Assembly: GCA_902629535.1 (NCBI GenBank)
Contig: CACORD010000001.1
Location: 101,928 to 161,308, forward strand
Origin: an uncultured Pelagibacteraceae bacterium
GTDB lineage: Bacteria; Pseudomonadota; Alphaproteobacteria; Pelagibacterales; Pelagibacteraceae
Length of the DNA: 59,381 nucleotides
Reading direction: 5' to 3'
The translations under genes were made by a program, and so were the position numbers. Every line of letters begins with the position of its first letter. The first letter of the stretch is position 1. Positions 7,556 to 16,763 of the stretch are shown here, one piece after another. Under the pieces are notes generated by a model. The model was not told where the DNA came from. It worked only from the letters and a program-made list of their open reading frames with translations, and did no database searches.

Positions 7556-8254
7556 ATGGAATTTACCAAGTCTTTATTAAAAGGCAAATTAATCAAAAGA
7601 TATAAGCGTTTTTTTGTTGATGTAAATCTAAATAAAGAAATTGTTACTGCACATTGTCCAAATACTGGATCAATGAAAGGTTTGCTAGACGAAGGAAATG
7701 AAGTACATTTATTCAAGCATGATGATCCAAAAAGAAAATTAAAATATGGTCTAGAAATTATTAGGGCCAAAAAAAACTTTGTCGGAATAAATACTCATAG
7801 AGCAAATAAAATTGTACACCACGGATTAAATAATAACCTCATAAAGGAATTCAAAAATAACGATAAGATTAATTCAGAAGTTTTTTTTAATAAAGAGACT
7901 AGATTTGATTTTTTAATTGAAAAAAATGGTCAAAAAAGTTTTCTAGAAGTAAAGAATGTTACTCTTTTTAGAGATGAAAAAACAGCTGAGTTTCCTGATG
8001 CGATTACTACTAGGGGATCAAAACATTTACTTACCCTTATTGATGCCATAAAAAAGGGTTATAAATCCTACTTAATTTTTTTAGTTCAAATACAAAATAT
8101 GGAATACTTTAGAATAGCAAAAGATATAGATAGCAAATATTATGAAAATTATTTAATAGCTAAAAAAGCTGGTGTAAACTTTTTGGCTTATAGATGTAAC
8201 ATTAGTTCTAAAAAAATTTATATTGATAAAAAGATAAAAATTATTGATGAGTAA
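7556..8254 (+). CDS. sfsA: SfsA family DNA-binding/nuclease-like protein
   Basis: The 232-residue product shows the SfsA pattern: RYKRFFVDV, then HCPNTGSM near residue 38, RFDFL, FLEVKNVTL and EFPDAITTRGSKHL. The E-x-K within FLEVK belongs to a nuclease-like core. SfsA was named for sugar fermentation stimulation in E. coli, and its true role is unclear. The ATG at 7556 is preferred over an upstream in-frame ATG at 7520 that would run into the divergent gene. The end overlaps map by 8 bases. Confidence 0.93.
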   Translation: MEFTKSLLKGKLIKRYKRFFVDVNLNKEIVTAHCPNTGSMKGLLDEGNEVHLFKHDDPKRKLKYGLEIIRAKKNFVGINTHRANKIVHHGLNNNLIKEFKNNDKINSEVFFNKETRFDFLIEKNGQKSFLEVKNVTLFRDEKTAEFPDAITTRGSKHLLTLIDAIKKGYKSYLIFLVQIQNMEYFRIAKDIDSKYYENYLIAKKAGVNFLAYRCNISSKKIYIDKKIKIIDE

Positions 8255-9020
8255 TTATAATGAAAAATTCGAAAAAATGAGGATTGCAGGAAAGTTAGCT
8301 GCACAAACTTTAGATATGTTAACAGAAAACATTAGAGAAGGTGTTTCAACAGCTTACATAGATAAGCTTGGTTATGAGTTTATAAAAGATAATGGTGGCC
8401 ATTCTGCCCCGCTTTATTATCGTGGTTTTACAAAATCTTTATGTACATCTCTTAATCATGTTGTGTGTCATGGTGTTCCCTCAGAGGATAGAGTTTTAAT
8501 TGAAGGAGATGCACTTAATGTAGACGTAACTGCTATCATTAATGATCATTATGGAGATACAAGTAGAATGTTTTGTATTGGAAAAACCTCTGTAAAATTA
8601 AATAATCTAATTGATGCAACTTATCAATCTATGATGAAAGCAATTAACATCTTAAAACCTGGTATTAAACTTGGAGATATAGGACACGAAATACAATCTT
8701 ATATTGAAGAAAAAGGATTTTCTGTTGTTAAAGATTTTTGTGGTCATGGAATAGGTACATCATTTCATGAACCACCAAACATTCTACATTATGGAACAAA
8801 GAATACAGGTATGGAATTAAAACCTGGGATGACATTTACAATAGAACCAATGATTAATGCTGGTAAATTTAATGTAAAAATGCTTAATGACGGGTGGACT
8901 GCAGTGACAAAAGATAAATCTTTATCTGCACAATTTGAGCATACTGTTGGAATTACTGAAAATGGTTATGAAATATTTACAGAATCTGCTAAGGGTTATT
9001 CTAAGCCCCCATACTTATAA
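8247..9020 (+). CDS. map: Type I methionine aminopeptidase
   Basis: This enzyme removes the initiator methionine from nascent proteins. The product of about 257 residues has the five metal ligands of the family in order: the aspartate of NVDVTA, the aspartate of YGDTSRMF, the histidine of CGHGIG, the glutamate of TIEPMI and the glutamate of QFEHTV. The ATG at 8247 (MSNYNEKF) is chosen. A TTG one codon earlier is possible. The gene overlaps sfsA by 8 bases and is followed after 3 bases by purB, so it probably heads into the purine operon. Confidence 0.97.
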   Translation: MSNYNEKFEKMRIAGKLAAQTLDMLTENIREGVSTAYIDKLGYEFIKDNGGHSAPLYYRGFTKSLCTSLNHVVCHGVPSEDRVLIEGDALNVDVTAIINDHYGDTSRMFCIGKTSVKLNNLIDATYQSMMKAINILKPGIKLGDIGHEIQSYIEEKGFSVVKDFCGHGIGTSFHEPPNILHYGTKNTGMELKPGMTFTIEPMINAGKFNVKMLNDGWTAVTKDKSLSAQFEHTVGITENGYEIFTESAKGYSKPPYL

Positions 9021-9023
9021 TTA

Positions 9024-10316
9024 ATGATTAAAAGATACTCTCGAAAAGAATTAACAGATATTTGGTCTGAGGAAAATAAATACAAAATATGGTTGGATGT
9101 TGAAATTGCTGCAGCTCAAGCAATGGAAAAACTTGGTCAAATTCCAAAAGGTGTCTCATCAATAGTTCGAAAAAAAGCAAGGATAAATGTAAAAAGAATT
9201 CATCAGATTGAAAGTAAAGTTAAACATGATGTAATTGCTTTTTTAACCTCCATAACTGAAAAGGCAGGAATTAAAGCTAGATACCTTCATCTTGGCATGA
9301 CTTCATCTGATGTAGTAGATACAAGTTTTAATATTCAATTGGTTCAGTCAGGAAAAATTATCTTAAAAGACGTAGATCAAATTTTAAAAGTATTAAAAAA
9401 ACAAGCTAGAAAATATAAATTTACTCCTTGTATAGGTCGTAGTCATGGAATTCATGCTGAGCCAATAACATTTGGATTAAAATTAGCTTCCTTTTATGAA
9501 GAATTTAAAAGAAATAGAGAGAGATTAGTTTACGCTATAGATCAAGTATCAACTTGTGCAATTTCTGGAGCTGTTGGAACATTTGCAAATGTAAACCCTA
9601 ATGTCGAGAAACATGTTGCAAAAAAACTTGGATTAAAAGTTGAACCAATCTCTACTCAAATTATCCCTAGAGATCGACATGCATTTTATTTTTCAGTTCT
9701 TGGCATTATCGCAGGAAGTATAGAAAGAGTTGCTATAGAAATAAGACATTTACAAAGATCAGAAGTTTATGAATTGCAAGAATACTTTTCTAAAAATCAA
9801 AAGGGTTCATCTGCAATGCCTCATAAGAAAAATCCAATTTTGAGTGAAAATTTAACTGGACTTGCAAGAATGGTAAGAAGTTCTGTTATTCCAGCGCTTG
9901 AAAATATTGCACTTTGGCATGAAAGAGACATTTCACATTCAAGTGTAGAGAGAAATATTGGTCCTGATGCAAATATTACTCTAGACTTTGCACTTGTAAG
10001 ATTAGCGGGTGTTTTAGATAATATGATTGTTTATCCAAAAAAAATGCTAGAAAATCTTAATCTTACTAAAGGGCTAATTTTTTCACAAGAAGTGATGTTA
10101 GAACTGACAAAAACTGGTATCACAAGAGAAAAATCCTATAAGTTAGTACAAGGATATGCGAAAAAATGTTTTGCTGAAAATTTAGATTTGTTTAATGTCA
10201 TTCAGTCTGACAAGTTAATAATGAGTAAAATTTCAACCAAAAAATTAAAGTCTATCTTTAGTTATTCAAAACATTTTAAAAGTGTAAATCTAATATTTAG
10301 GCGGGTTTTCAAATAA
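9024..10316 (+). CDS. purB: Adenylosuccinate lyase
   Basis: PurB cleaves SAICAR to AICAR and adenylosuccinate to AMP in purine synthesis. The 430-residue protein has the fumarase/aspartase-superfamily signature SSAMPHKKNPI near residue 265 (the catalytic-serine loop) and the conserved TSSDVVDT and GRSHG segments. Length is normal for the short bacterial form. Its stop overlaps the purC start (TAATG), which indicates translational coupling. Confidence 0.97.
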   Translation: MIKRYSRKELTDIWSEENKYKIWLDVEIAAAQAMEKLGQIPKGVSSIVRKKARINVKRIHQIESKVKHDVIAFLTSITEKAGIKARYLHLGMTSSDVVDTSFNIQLVQSGKIILKDVDQILKVLKKQARKYKFTPCIGRSHGIHAEPITFGLKLASFYEEFKRNRERLVYAIDQVSTCAISGAVGTFANVNPNVEKHVAKKLGLKVEPISTQIIPRDRHAFYFSVLGIIAGSIERVAIEIRHLQRSEVYELQEYFSKNQKGSSAMPHKKNPILSENLTGLARMVRSSVIPALENIALWHERDISHSSVERNIGPDANITLDFALVRLAGVLDNMIVYPKKMLENLNLTKGLIFSQEVMLELTKTGITREKSYKLVQGYAKKCFAENLDLFNVIQSDKLIMSKISTKKLKSIFSYSKHFKSVNLIFRRVFK

Positions 10317-11101
10317 TGAAAAAAGGTAAAAAACTTTACGAGGGAAAAGCCAAGATAATTTACTCAACCTCAGATAAAAACTTAGTAATCCAATACTTTA
10401 AAGATGATGCTACAGCATTTAATAATGAAAAAAGAACTACTATTGAGGGTAAGGGAGTTTTAAATAATAGAATTTCTGAACATATACTTACAAATTTATC
10501 TCAAATTGGTATTGAAAATCATTTAGTCAAGCGACTAAACATGAGAGAACAATTAATTAAATTTGTAGAAATAATTCCAATTGAATTTGTTATTCGAAAT
10601 GTGGCAACAGGATCTTTAACTAAAAGACTTGGAATAGAAGATGGAACCGTACTAAAGGAACCTTTAATTGAATACTGTTTAAAAGATGACAAACTTGGCG
10701 ATCCTTTAATTTCAGAGGATCATATTTACGCATTTGATTGGGCAAATAAAAAAGAAATTGAAAAGATAAAAAAAACTATTTTTAGAATTAATGATTTTAT
10801 GATTGGAATGTTTAGAGGAGTGGGAATAAAATTAATTGATTTTAAATTAGAATTTGGACGAACTAAAATTGATGGAAGAAAAGAAATAATTTTGGCTGAT
10901 GAAATAAGCCCTGATACTTGTAGATTGTGGGACTCTGCGACTGATAAAAAACTTGATAAAGATAGATTTAGAAAAGATTTAGGAGATTTATTACCTGCGT
11001 ATACCGATGTTGCAAAAAGACTTGGAATTCTACATGAGCAATCGAATGTTTCTGCAGTAAATGTAACTAAACTATCTTCAATTAAAAAGAAGCGAAAATG
11101 A
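10316..11101 (+). CDS. purC: SAICAR synthase (phosphoribosylaminoimidazole-succinocarboxamide synthase)
   Basis: PurC joins CAIR and aspartate using ATP. The 261-residue protein begins with the family motif LYEGKAKIIY and contains FKDDATAFN, IPIEFVIRNVATGS and LIDFKLEFG, ending with DEISPDTCRLWD. It overlaps purB by one base and purS by four (ATGA), so it is an internal gene of the purine operon. Confidence 0.97.
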   Translation: MKKGKKLYEGKAKIIYSTSDKNLVIQYFKDDATAFNNEKRTTIEGKGVLNNRISEHILTNLSQIGIENHLVKRLNMREQLIKFVEIIPIEFVIRNVATGSLTKRLGIEDGTVLKEPLIEYCLKDDKLGDPLISEDHIYAFDWANKKEIEKIKKTIFRINDFMIGMFRGVGIKLIDFKLEFGRTKIDGRKEIILADEISPDTCRLWDSATDKKLDKDRFRKDLGDLLPAYTDVAKRLGILHEQSNVSAVNVTKLSSIKKKRK

Positions 11102-11340
11102 AAGTTTCTGCAGTAATTACTTTAAAAAAAGATGTTTTAGATCCACAAGGCAAAGTAATCCATGAGACTTTAGATGGTATGGGTTTTAATTCTGTGAATG
11201 AGGTAAGACAAGGCAAATATTTTGAAATTGATGTTAAAGAAAATGATCCAAAAAAAGCTAAAAGTCTTGTAGAAGATATGTGTAAAAAACTTTTAGCTAA
11301 CCTTGTTATTGAAAACTACAAAATTATTGAAACACAATAA
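11098..11340 (+). CDS. purS: Phosphoribosylformylglycinamidine synthase subunit PurS
   Basis: This 80-residue protein has the PurS features: an N-terminal strand AVITLKKDVLDPQGK, a GF-N-SVNEVRQGK segment and an acidic helix. PurS bridges PurQ and PurL in the three-subunit FGAM synthase used by bacteria with small PurL. Its position directly before purQ and purL, with an ATGA overlap with purC, fits this role. Confidence 0.95.
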   Translation: MKVSAVITLKKDVLDPQGKVIHETLDGMGFNSVNEVRQGKYFEIDVKENDPKKAKSLVEDMCKKLLANLVIENYKIIETQ

Positions 11341-11343
11341 TTA

Positions 11344-12027
11344 ATGAAATCATCGGTTATAACCTTCCCTGGTTCAAATTGTGATAGAGACATGGATGTT
11401 GCTCTTACAAAATTTGGATTTAAAAATAAAATGGTTTGGCATAATGATCTAGAATTGCCCAAAAGTGATTTAATTGTTTTACCTGGTGGTTTTTCTTATG
11501 GTGATTATTTGCGTTGCGGTAGTATGGCCTCTAAGTCAAAAATTATGAATTCAGTGATTAATTTTGCAAAATCGGGTGGATTAGTAATGGGAATTTGTAA
11601 TGGATTTCAAATTTTGGTTGAGGCTGGATTAGTGCCAGGAGTATTATTAAGAAATAAGTACCTGCAGTTTATTTGTAAAAATGTACATGTAAAAGTTGAC
11701 AACAAAGAAAATACTTTTTTTAAAAATCTGGATAAAAAAGTTTTGGAGTTTCACATAGCCCATAATGAAGGTAATTATTTTTGCACCAACGATCAACTCA
11801 AAGAAATTGAGGATAATAATCAAATAGCAATTTATTATTGTGATCAAAATGGTAATACAAATGATCAAATAAATCCTAATGGCTCAATTAAAAACATTGC
11901 AGGTATTTTTAATAAAGAAAAAAATGTTTTGGGTATGATGCCTCATCCTGAGCGAATGATAGATGAAAGTTTATCGGGGGAAGATGGATCAATCTTTTTT
12001 AAAAATCTTTTAAATAATATTAAATAA
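11344..12027 (+). CDS. purQ: Phosphoribosylformylglycinamidine synthase glutaminase subunit PurQ
   Basis: PurQ is the class I glutamine amidotransferase subunit that feeds ammonia to PurL. The 227-residue protein has the nucleophile C85 in GICNGFQ, the LPGGFSYGDYLR oxyanion region and the C-terminal histidine and glutamate in MPHPERM. It overlaps the purL start by one base (TAATG). Confidence 0.97.
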   Translation: MKSSVITFPGSNCDRDMDVALTKFGFKNKMVWHNDLELPKSDLIVLPGGFSYGDYLRCGSMASKSKIMNSVINFAKSGGLVMGICNGFQILVEAGLVPGVLLRNKYLQFICKNVHVKVDNKENTFFKNLDKKVLEFHIAHNEGNYFCTNDQLKEIEDNNQIAIYYCDQNGNTNDQINPNGSIKNIAGIFNKEKNVLGMMPHPERMIDESLSGEDGSIFFKNLLNNIK

Positions 12028-14216
12028 TGCTCGTTAACGAAAAAGTTGCAATTGAACATGGTTTAAAATCAGATGAGTATAAAAAGATTTGTAAATTATT
12101 GAGGAGAACACCTAATATTACTGAGTTGGGTATATTTTCTGCAATGTGGAATGAACATTGCTCCTATAAATCTTCACGAATTCATTTAAAAAAATTACAC
12201 ACTAAAGGAAAAAAAGTAATTCAAGGACCAGGGGAAAATGCTGGTGTTATTGATATTGATGATAAAGATGCAATAGTTTTTAAAATTGAAAGTCATAATC
12301 ATCCTTCATTTATCGAGCCCTATCAGGGAGCAGCAACAGGTGTTGGAGGAATTATGAGAGATGTTTTTACTATGGGAGCAAGACCTATTGCTAATTTAAA
12401 TTCCATTCATTTTGGTTCACCCCAACATAAAAAAACAAAAAATCTTCTTAGGGGTGTTGTACATGGAATCGGTGGTTATGGTAACTGTATGGGTGTACCA
12501 ACTATTGGTGGTCAAACATCATTCGATAGTTCCTATAATGGAAATATTTTAGTAAATGCCATGACTTTAGGTTTGGTTAAAAAAAATAAAATATTTTATT
12601 CAAAAGCAGCAGGATTAAATAAACCTGTTATTTATGTTGGATCAAAAACAGGTCGTGATGGAATTCATGGTGCTAGTATGGCTTCTGCAAGTTTTGATGA
12701 TAAAATTGAGGAAAAAAAACCCACAGTTCAGGTTGGAGATCCTTTTACAGAAAAGCTGCTTTTAGAGGCTTGTTTAGAATTAATGGCAGGAGACTCTATA
12801 ATTTCAATTCAAGATATGGGTGCTGCAGGCCTTACATCATCTAGTATCGAAATGGCTTCGAAAGGAAATTTAGGTATAGAAATAAACTTAAATAAAGTCC
12901 CTTGTAGAGAAACAAAAATGACGCCCTATGAAATTATGCTCTCTGAAAGCCAAGAGCGAATGCTGATCATTCTTGAAAATGGAAAGGAGGATCTTGCGAA
13001 AAAAATATTTGATAAATGGAATTTAGATTTTGCTGTAATTGGCAAAACAACAAATACAAAAAATATAGAATTATTTTTTGATCAAAAACAAGTGGCAAAA
13101 ATTCCAGTAAATACACTGGTTGAAAATTCACCAATGTATGATCGAAAATGGAAAAAATCAAAACTTCCAAAAAAGATAAAGCATGACCGATCTAAATTAA
13201 AAAATCTTAAGATTAAAGAGACATTAAAAAAAGTTTTATCTAGCCCCAATATTTGTAGCAAAGAGTGGATTTGGCAGCAGTATGATCATACTGTAATGGG
13301 AGATACAATACAGAAACCTGGTGGTGACTCAGGAGTTGTTAGAATCCATGGAACTGATAAAGCTGTGGCAGCTACAGTAGACTCATCAGCAACTTATTGT
13401 TGGGCGCATCCACTTACAGGTGGAAAACAAGTTGTGTGTGAAACTTGGAGAAACTTAATTTCTGTTGGTGCTAAACCCATTGCGATCACAAATTGTTTAA
13501 ATTTTGGAAGTCCAGAAAAAGAGGAGAATATGGGTGAGTTTGTAGAATGTGTTCAAGGTATTGGCGAGGCTTGTAAATATTTAGAATATCCAGTCGTTTC
13601 TGGTAATGTATCTTTTTATAATCAAACAAAAGAAATTGGAATAAAACCTACCCCAGCTATAGGTGGTGTGGGTTTAATCAAAGATTATAAAAAGATGATA
13701 ACAATGAATTTTAAAGATACTGGAAATCAAGTTTTAGTAATAGGTAAAACAGAAGGCCACATCGATCAAAGTTTATTGGCAAGGTTGATATTGGATGAAA
13801 AAAATGGACCTCCTCCTGAAGTTAATTTGTTTAATGAAAAAAATAATGGTGAAACACTATTAAATCTCATAGAAAAAAATTTTATTAAAAGTGCTCATGA
13901 TGTATCATTAGGTGGAATTATCACCGCAATAAGTAAAATGTGTATTAAAGGAAATAAAGGTATTGAACTGAAATTACCTAAATTTTTAATAAATGAAATT
14001 GAGTATTTTTTTGCAGAAGACCAAGGGAGATACATAATTGAAGTAAGTTTAGAAGATTTAAAAGATGTTACTAAAATTCTTGACAAAAACTCAGTTCATT
14101 ATGATCAAATTGGTAAAATTATTGATAAGGAACTGATTATTAATCAAAAGACGAAAGTATCAATTGACGAATTGAAATCTTATAATACTAATTGGCTTAA
14201 GGAGTATATGAATTAA
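12027..14216 (+). CDS. purL: Phosphoribosylformylglycinamidine synthase subunit PurL (small form)
   Basis: The 729-residue length is that of the small PurL that works with PurS and PurQ. Visible family segments are SAMWNEHCSYKSS near residue 38, GPGENAGV, the substrate-binding KIESHNHPSFIEPYQGAATGVGG (shown here only by its ends KIESHNHP and GATGVGG-like glycine run), and the second-half nucleotide-binding repeats QQYDHTVMGDT and SSATYCWAHP. It catalyses the ATP-dependent step from FGAR to FGAM. The gene ends three bases before bolA. Confidence 0.97.
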   Translation: MLVNEKVAIEHGLKSDEYKKICKLLRRTPNITELGIFSAMWNEHCSYKSSRIHLKKLHTKGKKVIQGPGENAGVIDIDDKDAIVFKIESHNHPSFIEPYQGAATGVGGIMRDVFTMGARPIANLNSIHFGSPQHKKTKNLLRGVVHGIGGYGNCMGVPTIGGQTSFDSSYNGNILVNAMTLGLVKKNKIFYSKAAGLNKPVIYVGSKTGRDGIHGASMASASFDDKIEEKKPTVQVGDPFTEKLLLEACLELMAGDSIISIQDMGAAGLTSSSIEMASKGNLGIEINLNKVPCRETKMTPYEIMLSESQERMLIILENGKEDLAKKIFDKWNLDFAVIGKTTNTKNIELFFDQKQVAKIPVNTLVENSPMYDRKWKKSKLPKKIKHDRSKLKNLKIKETLKKVLSSPNICSKEWIWQQYDHTVMGDTIQKPGGDSGVVRIHGTDKAVAATVDSSATYCWAHPLTGGKQVVCETWRNLISVGAKPIAITNCLNFGSPEKEENMGEFVECVQGIGEACKYLEYPVVSGNVSFYNQTKEIGIKPTPAIGGVGLIKDYKKMITMNFKDTGNQVLVIGKTEGHIDQSLLARLILDEKNGPPPEVNLFNEKNNGETLLNLIEKNFIKSAHDVSLGGIITAISKMCIKGNKGIELKLPKFLINEIEYFFAEDQGRYIIEVSLEDLKDVTKILDKNSVHYDQIGKIIDKELIINQKTKVSIDELKSYNTNWLKEYMN

Positions 14217-14219
14217 TTT

Positions 14220-14450
14220 ATGGCGATGGATTTAAAAGAAATTGAAAAATTTATTAAAGAAGCAATGCCTGATGCTTCTGTTGAAATTCAAGATTTAGCT
14301 GGTGATGGAAATCATTATTCAGCTATAGTAACATCGAGTCAATTTGCAGGTAAAAGTAAAATTGATCAACATAAAATGGTGTATAATTCATTAAAAGGAA
14401 GAATGGGGAATGAATTACACGCATTAGCAATTAAAACAAAGGAACAATAA
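14220..14450 (+). CDS. BolA/IbaG family protein
   Basis: The 76-residue protein has the BolA class fold: an N-terminal helix (KEIEKFIKEAMPDA), a GDGNHYSAIV strand, a SKIDQHKMVY helix and a terminal HALAIKT strand containing the conserved histidine. BolA-type proteins bind monothiol glutaredoxins and share a [2Fe-2S] cluster in iron handling. The next gene is exactly such a glutaredoxin, overlapping by one base, which supports a functional pair. Confidence 0.93.
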   Translation: MAMDLKEIEKFIKEAMPDASVEIQDLAGDGNHYSAIVTSSQFAGKSKIDQHKMVYNSLKGRMGNELHALAIKTKEQ

Positions 14451-14785
14451 TGGATGAAAAGATAAAAAGTTTAATTCAAAACCATATTGATAGTAATGAA
14501 GTATGTTTATTTATGAAAGGAACGCCAGATGCTCCACAATGTGGTTTCTCGATGGCAGTTTCAAATATACTAAAAATACTTGAGGTAAACTTCAAAAGTG
14601 TAAATGTTCTTGAGGATCAATCAATGCGGGAAGGTATTAAAATTTTTAGTGATTGGCCTACTATACCCCAGCTTTATATAAAAAAGGAATTTGTTGGAGG
14701 ATGCGATATAATTAAAGAAATGTATGAGAATGGAGAATTAAAAAAAGTTTTAGACAACAATGGTATAAGCTATAAAAAAGATTAA
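14450..14785 (+). CDS. grxD: Monothiol glutaredoxin, Grx4 type
   Basis: The 111-residue protein has the CGFS active site at residues 31-34, preceded by FMKGTPDAPQ, and the later WPTIPQLYI and GGCDI segments that bind glutathione. This type carries a bridging [2Fe-2S] cluster, usually with BolA, and helps deliver Fe-S clusters. It starts within the bolA stop (TAATG). Its end overlaps the convergent methyltransferase gene by four bases. Confidence 0.96.
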   Translation: MDEKIKSLIQNHIDSNEVCLFMKGTPDAPQCGFSMAVSNILKILEVNFKSVNVLEDQSMREGIKIFSDWPTIPQLYIKKEFVGGCDIIKEMYENGELKKVLDNNGISYKKD

Positions 14786-15411
14786 CGAAAAATAGATCTT
14801 ATTTTTTTTGAGAAAAATTTCTTAAACAGCCTAATCAAGCTCAATTGTTCAAAACTTGTATCACTTTCAACAAAATCATAATCAATTTTATTTTCCCAGT
14901 AAAGCTCTAAAATTAAGCTACTTTTAAAATTTTTCCTAAATTGCTGAAGCATTGAAACAGTTAAAATAGGTTCGATAAATTGTAATTTTTTTGAAATTAG
15001 TAATTTTGAATTGTCGTCGTCAAAATCCATTTGCCAAATGTGAGCCTTTTTATTTTCAAATACCAAATTATCTTCTAACTTAGTCGGCAATTCTATATAA
15101 CCTTTACTTGAAACTCTTTCTAGTTCATTAATAAAAAATTTATAATCTTCAACATGTTCTAAAACGTGACTTGCAATTACAAAATCAAAATGATTATCTT
15201 CAAAAGGTAATCTATTACCATCTAATTTAACAAATTTTTTGTCTTTATAAAAATGAGATAAATCTTGAATATCGCAAATTGTAGTTGCGTATTCATTTGC
15301 AGTATAACCACAACCAATATCTAAGACTTTCCAATTAGTATTTTTTGAAAGAATTGATTGTATATAATTTTTAGATGATCTCTTAATCAATTTATCTTGA
15401 ATAATATTCAA
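14782..15411 (-). CDS. Class I SAM-dependent methyltransferase, substrate unknown
   Basis: The 209-residue protein carries the SAM-binding motif [10 protein letters not shown] near residue 30 and the [13 protein letters not shown] motif near residue 82, typical of Methyltransf_11-like enzymes. The C-terminal third is not recognisable. The start codon lies inside the end of rpsD (20-base overlap), so it is expressed with the ribosomal protein gene. Whether it acts on a ribosomal component, a lipid or a small molecule cannot be told. Confidence 0.82.
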   Translation of the reverse strand: MNIIQDKLIKRSSKNYIQSILSKNTNWKVLDIGCGYTANEYATTICDIQDLSHFYKDKKFVKLDGNRLPFEDNHFDFVIASHVLEHVEDYKFFINELERVSSKGYIELPTKLEDNLVFENKKAHIWQMDFDDDNSKLLISKKLQFIEPILTVSMLQQFRKNFKSSLILELYWENKIDYDFVESDTSFEQLSLIRLFKKFFSKKIRSIFR

Positions 15412-16009
15412 TTACTAAATTTGGTTCCATTACAATTGGATAAGGAACTTCCTCAAATTTTGGTATTCTTACGAATTTGAATTTCTTATTTTTTTGATCT
15501 AGTTGAATATACTCTGGTGCTTCTCTTTCTTTACTAGCTAAAGCAATATCAATTATTGCAAGTTGTTTAGATTTATCTCTTATCTCTATAGTATCTTCCT
15601 CTCTCACCAAGTAACTAGAAATATTCACTTTTTTTCCATTAACTTTAACATGACCATGATTTATTAATTGTCTTGCTGAAAAAATCGTAGTTGCAAACTT
15701 AGCTCTATAAATAACCGCATCTAGTCTTCTTTCTAAAAGACCAATAAGATTTTCGCTAGTATCACCTTTTAGCATTGATGCTTTTTTGTAAATATTTCGA
15801 AATTGTCTCTCATTTATATTTCCATAATAAGATTTAAGCTTTTGTTTAGCTTGTAATTGAATTCCATAATCAGATGGTTTAGCTGGTTTAGTTTGGCCGT
15901 GTTGTCCAGGACCATAAGCTCTTTTGTTAAAGGGACTTTTAGGTCTACCCCAAAGATTTACCTTTAGTCGTCTATCTACTTTATGTTTAGAGTTTAATCT
16001 TTTTGTCAT
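15392..16009 (-). CDS. rpsD: 30S ribosomal protein S4
   Basis: The 205-residue protein contains [15 protein letters not shown], the S4 RNA-binding domain ([20 protein letters not shown] and [12 protein letters not shown], about residues 85-135) and the conserved C-terminus VIEYYSR. S4 nucleates assembly of the small subunit body. It is isolated from other ribosomal protein genes here, as is usual in alphaproteobacteria. Confidence 0.98.
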   Translation of the reverse strand: MTKRLNSKHKVDRRLKVNLWGRPKSPFNKRAYGPGQHGQTKPAKPSDYGIQLQAKQKLKSYYGNINERQFRNIYKKASMLKGDTSENLIGLLERRLDAVIYRAKFATTIFSARQLINHGHVKVNGKKVNISSYLVREEDTIEIRDKSKQLAIIDIALASKEREAPEYIQLDQKNKKFKFVRIPKFEEVPYPIVMEPNLVIEYYSR

Positions 16010-16049
16010 TTAGTATTGGGGTTTATAGACTTACTCATTATTTTGTCAA

Positions 16050-16763
16050 TCAACGTTTTTTACCTAAACTTGCAAATACTCCTGATAAAATACGTGTTTC
16101 CTTAGCTGATAAGTCCATTTTGTAAAAAATATTTCTAAAGTTCTCGAGCATTTTTGGTCTCTTTTCCTTCGGTCTAAAAAAATTAATTTCGTCTAAATTT
16201 TTAATGCAAAGACTTAGCATTGATTGAATTTCTTTTTTGCTAGCTGATTTGATTTTTTTTGATTTTTTAAAAGGAGAGCTTCTTAATTTTATAATGTTTG
16301 CTACATATTGAGCAATAATTATTAAACTATGTGATAAATTAAGAGATTTAAAATCAGGATTTGTAGGTATTTGAAGAGTATAATTTGCATAACTGATTTC
16401 ATTATTTGACAACCCAGATGCCTCCGACCCAAATAAGAAACCAATTTTCTTTTTGAAATTAACCTTTTTTAAATCTTCTAGATTTATATGTTTAACATTT
16501 TTATTTCTAAACCTTGCTGAAGTAGCAATGACTATATCGATTTTACTGATAGCTTTTTCTAAAGAGGTATAATTTTTACTTTGTTTAATAATATCTTTAG
16601 CTCCAACAGATGTTGCTAAGATTTTATCATTTGGGAAAATAGGTTTAGGGTTAACTAAAACCAGTTTCTTGAAATTAAAGTTTTTAATTGCTCTGGCACA
16701 AGCACCAATATTTTCTGATAACTGGGGTTTGTGTAGAATAAATGAGATATTGTTTATACTCAT
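16050..16763 (-). CDS. trmJ: tRNA (cytidine/uridine-2'-O-)-methyltransferase TrmJ-like (SpoU/SPOUT family)
   Basis: The 237-residue protein begins with the SpoU pattern ISFILHKPQLSENIGACARA and has the knotted SAM site FLFGSEASGLSNNE (about residue 110) and the IPTNPDFKSLNLSHS segment. TrmJ methylates the ribose at position 32 of tRNAs. The C-terminal extension (about residues 160-237), partly recalling TrmJ dimer regions, supports TrmJ over shorter TrmL. It directly follows cimA with no gap. Confidence 0.87.
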   Translation of the reverse strand: MSINNISFILHKPQLSENIGACARAIKNFNFKKLVLVNPKPIFPNDKILATSVGAKDIIKQSKNYTSLEKAISKIDIVIATSARFRNKNVKHINLEDLKKVNFKKKIGFLFGSEASGLSNNEISYANYTLQIPTNPDFKSLNLSHSLIIIAQYVANIIKLRSSPFKKSKKIKSASKKEIQSMLSLCIKNLDEINFFRPKEKRPKMLENFRNIFYKMDLSAKETRILSGVFASLGKKR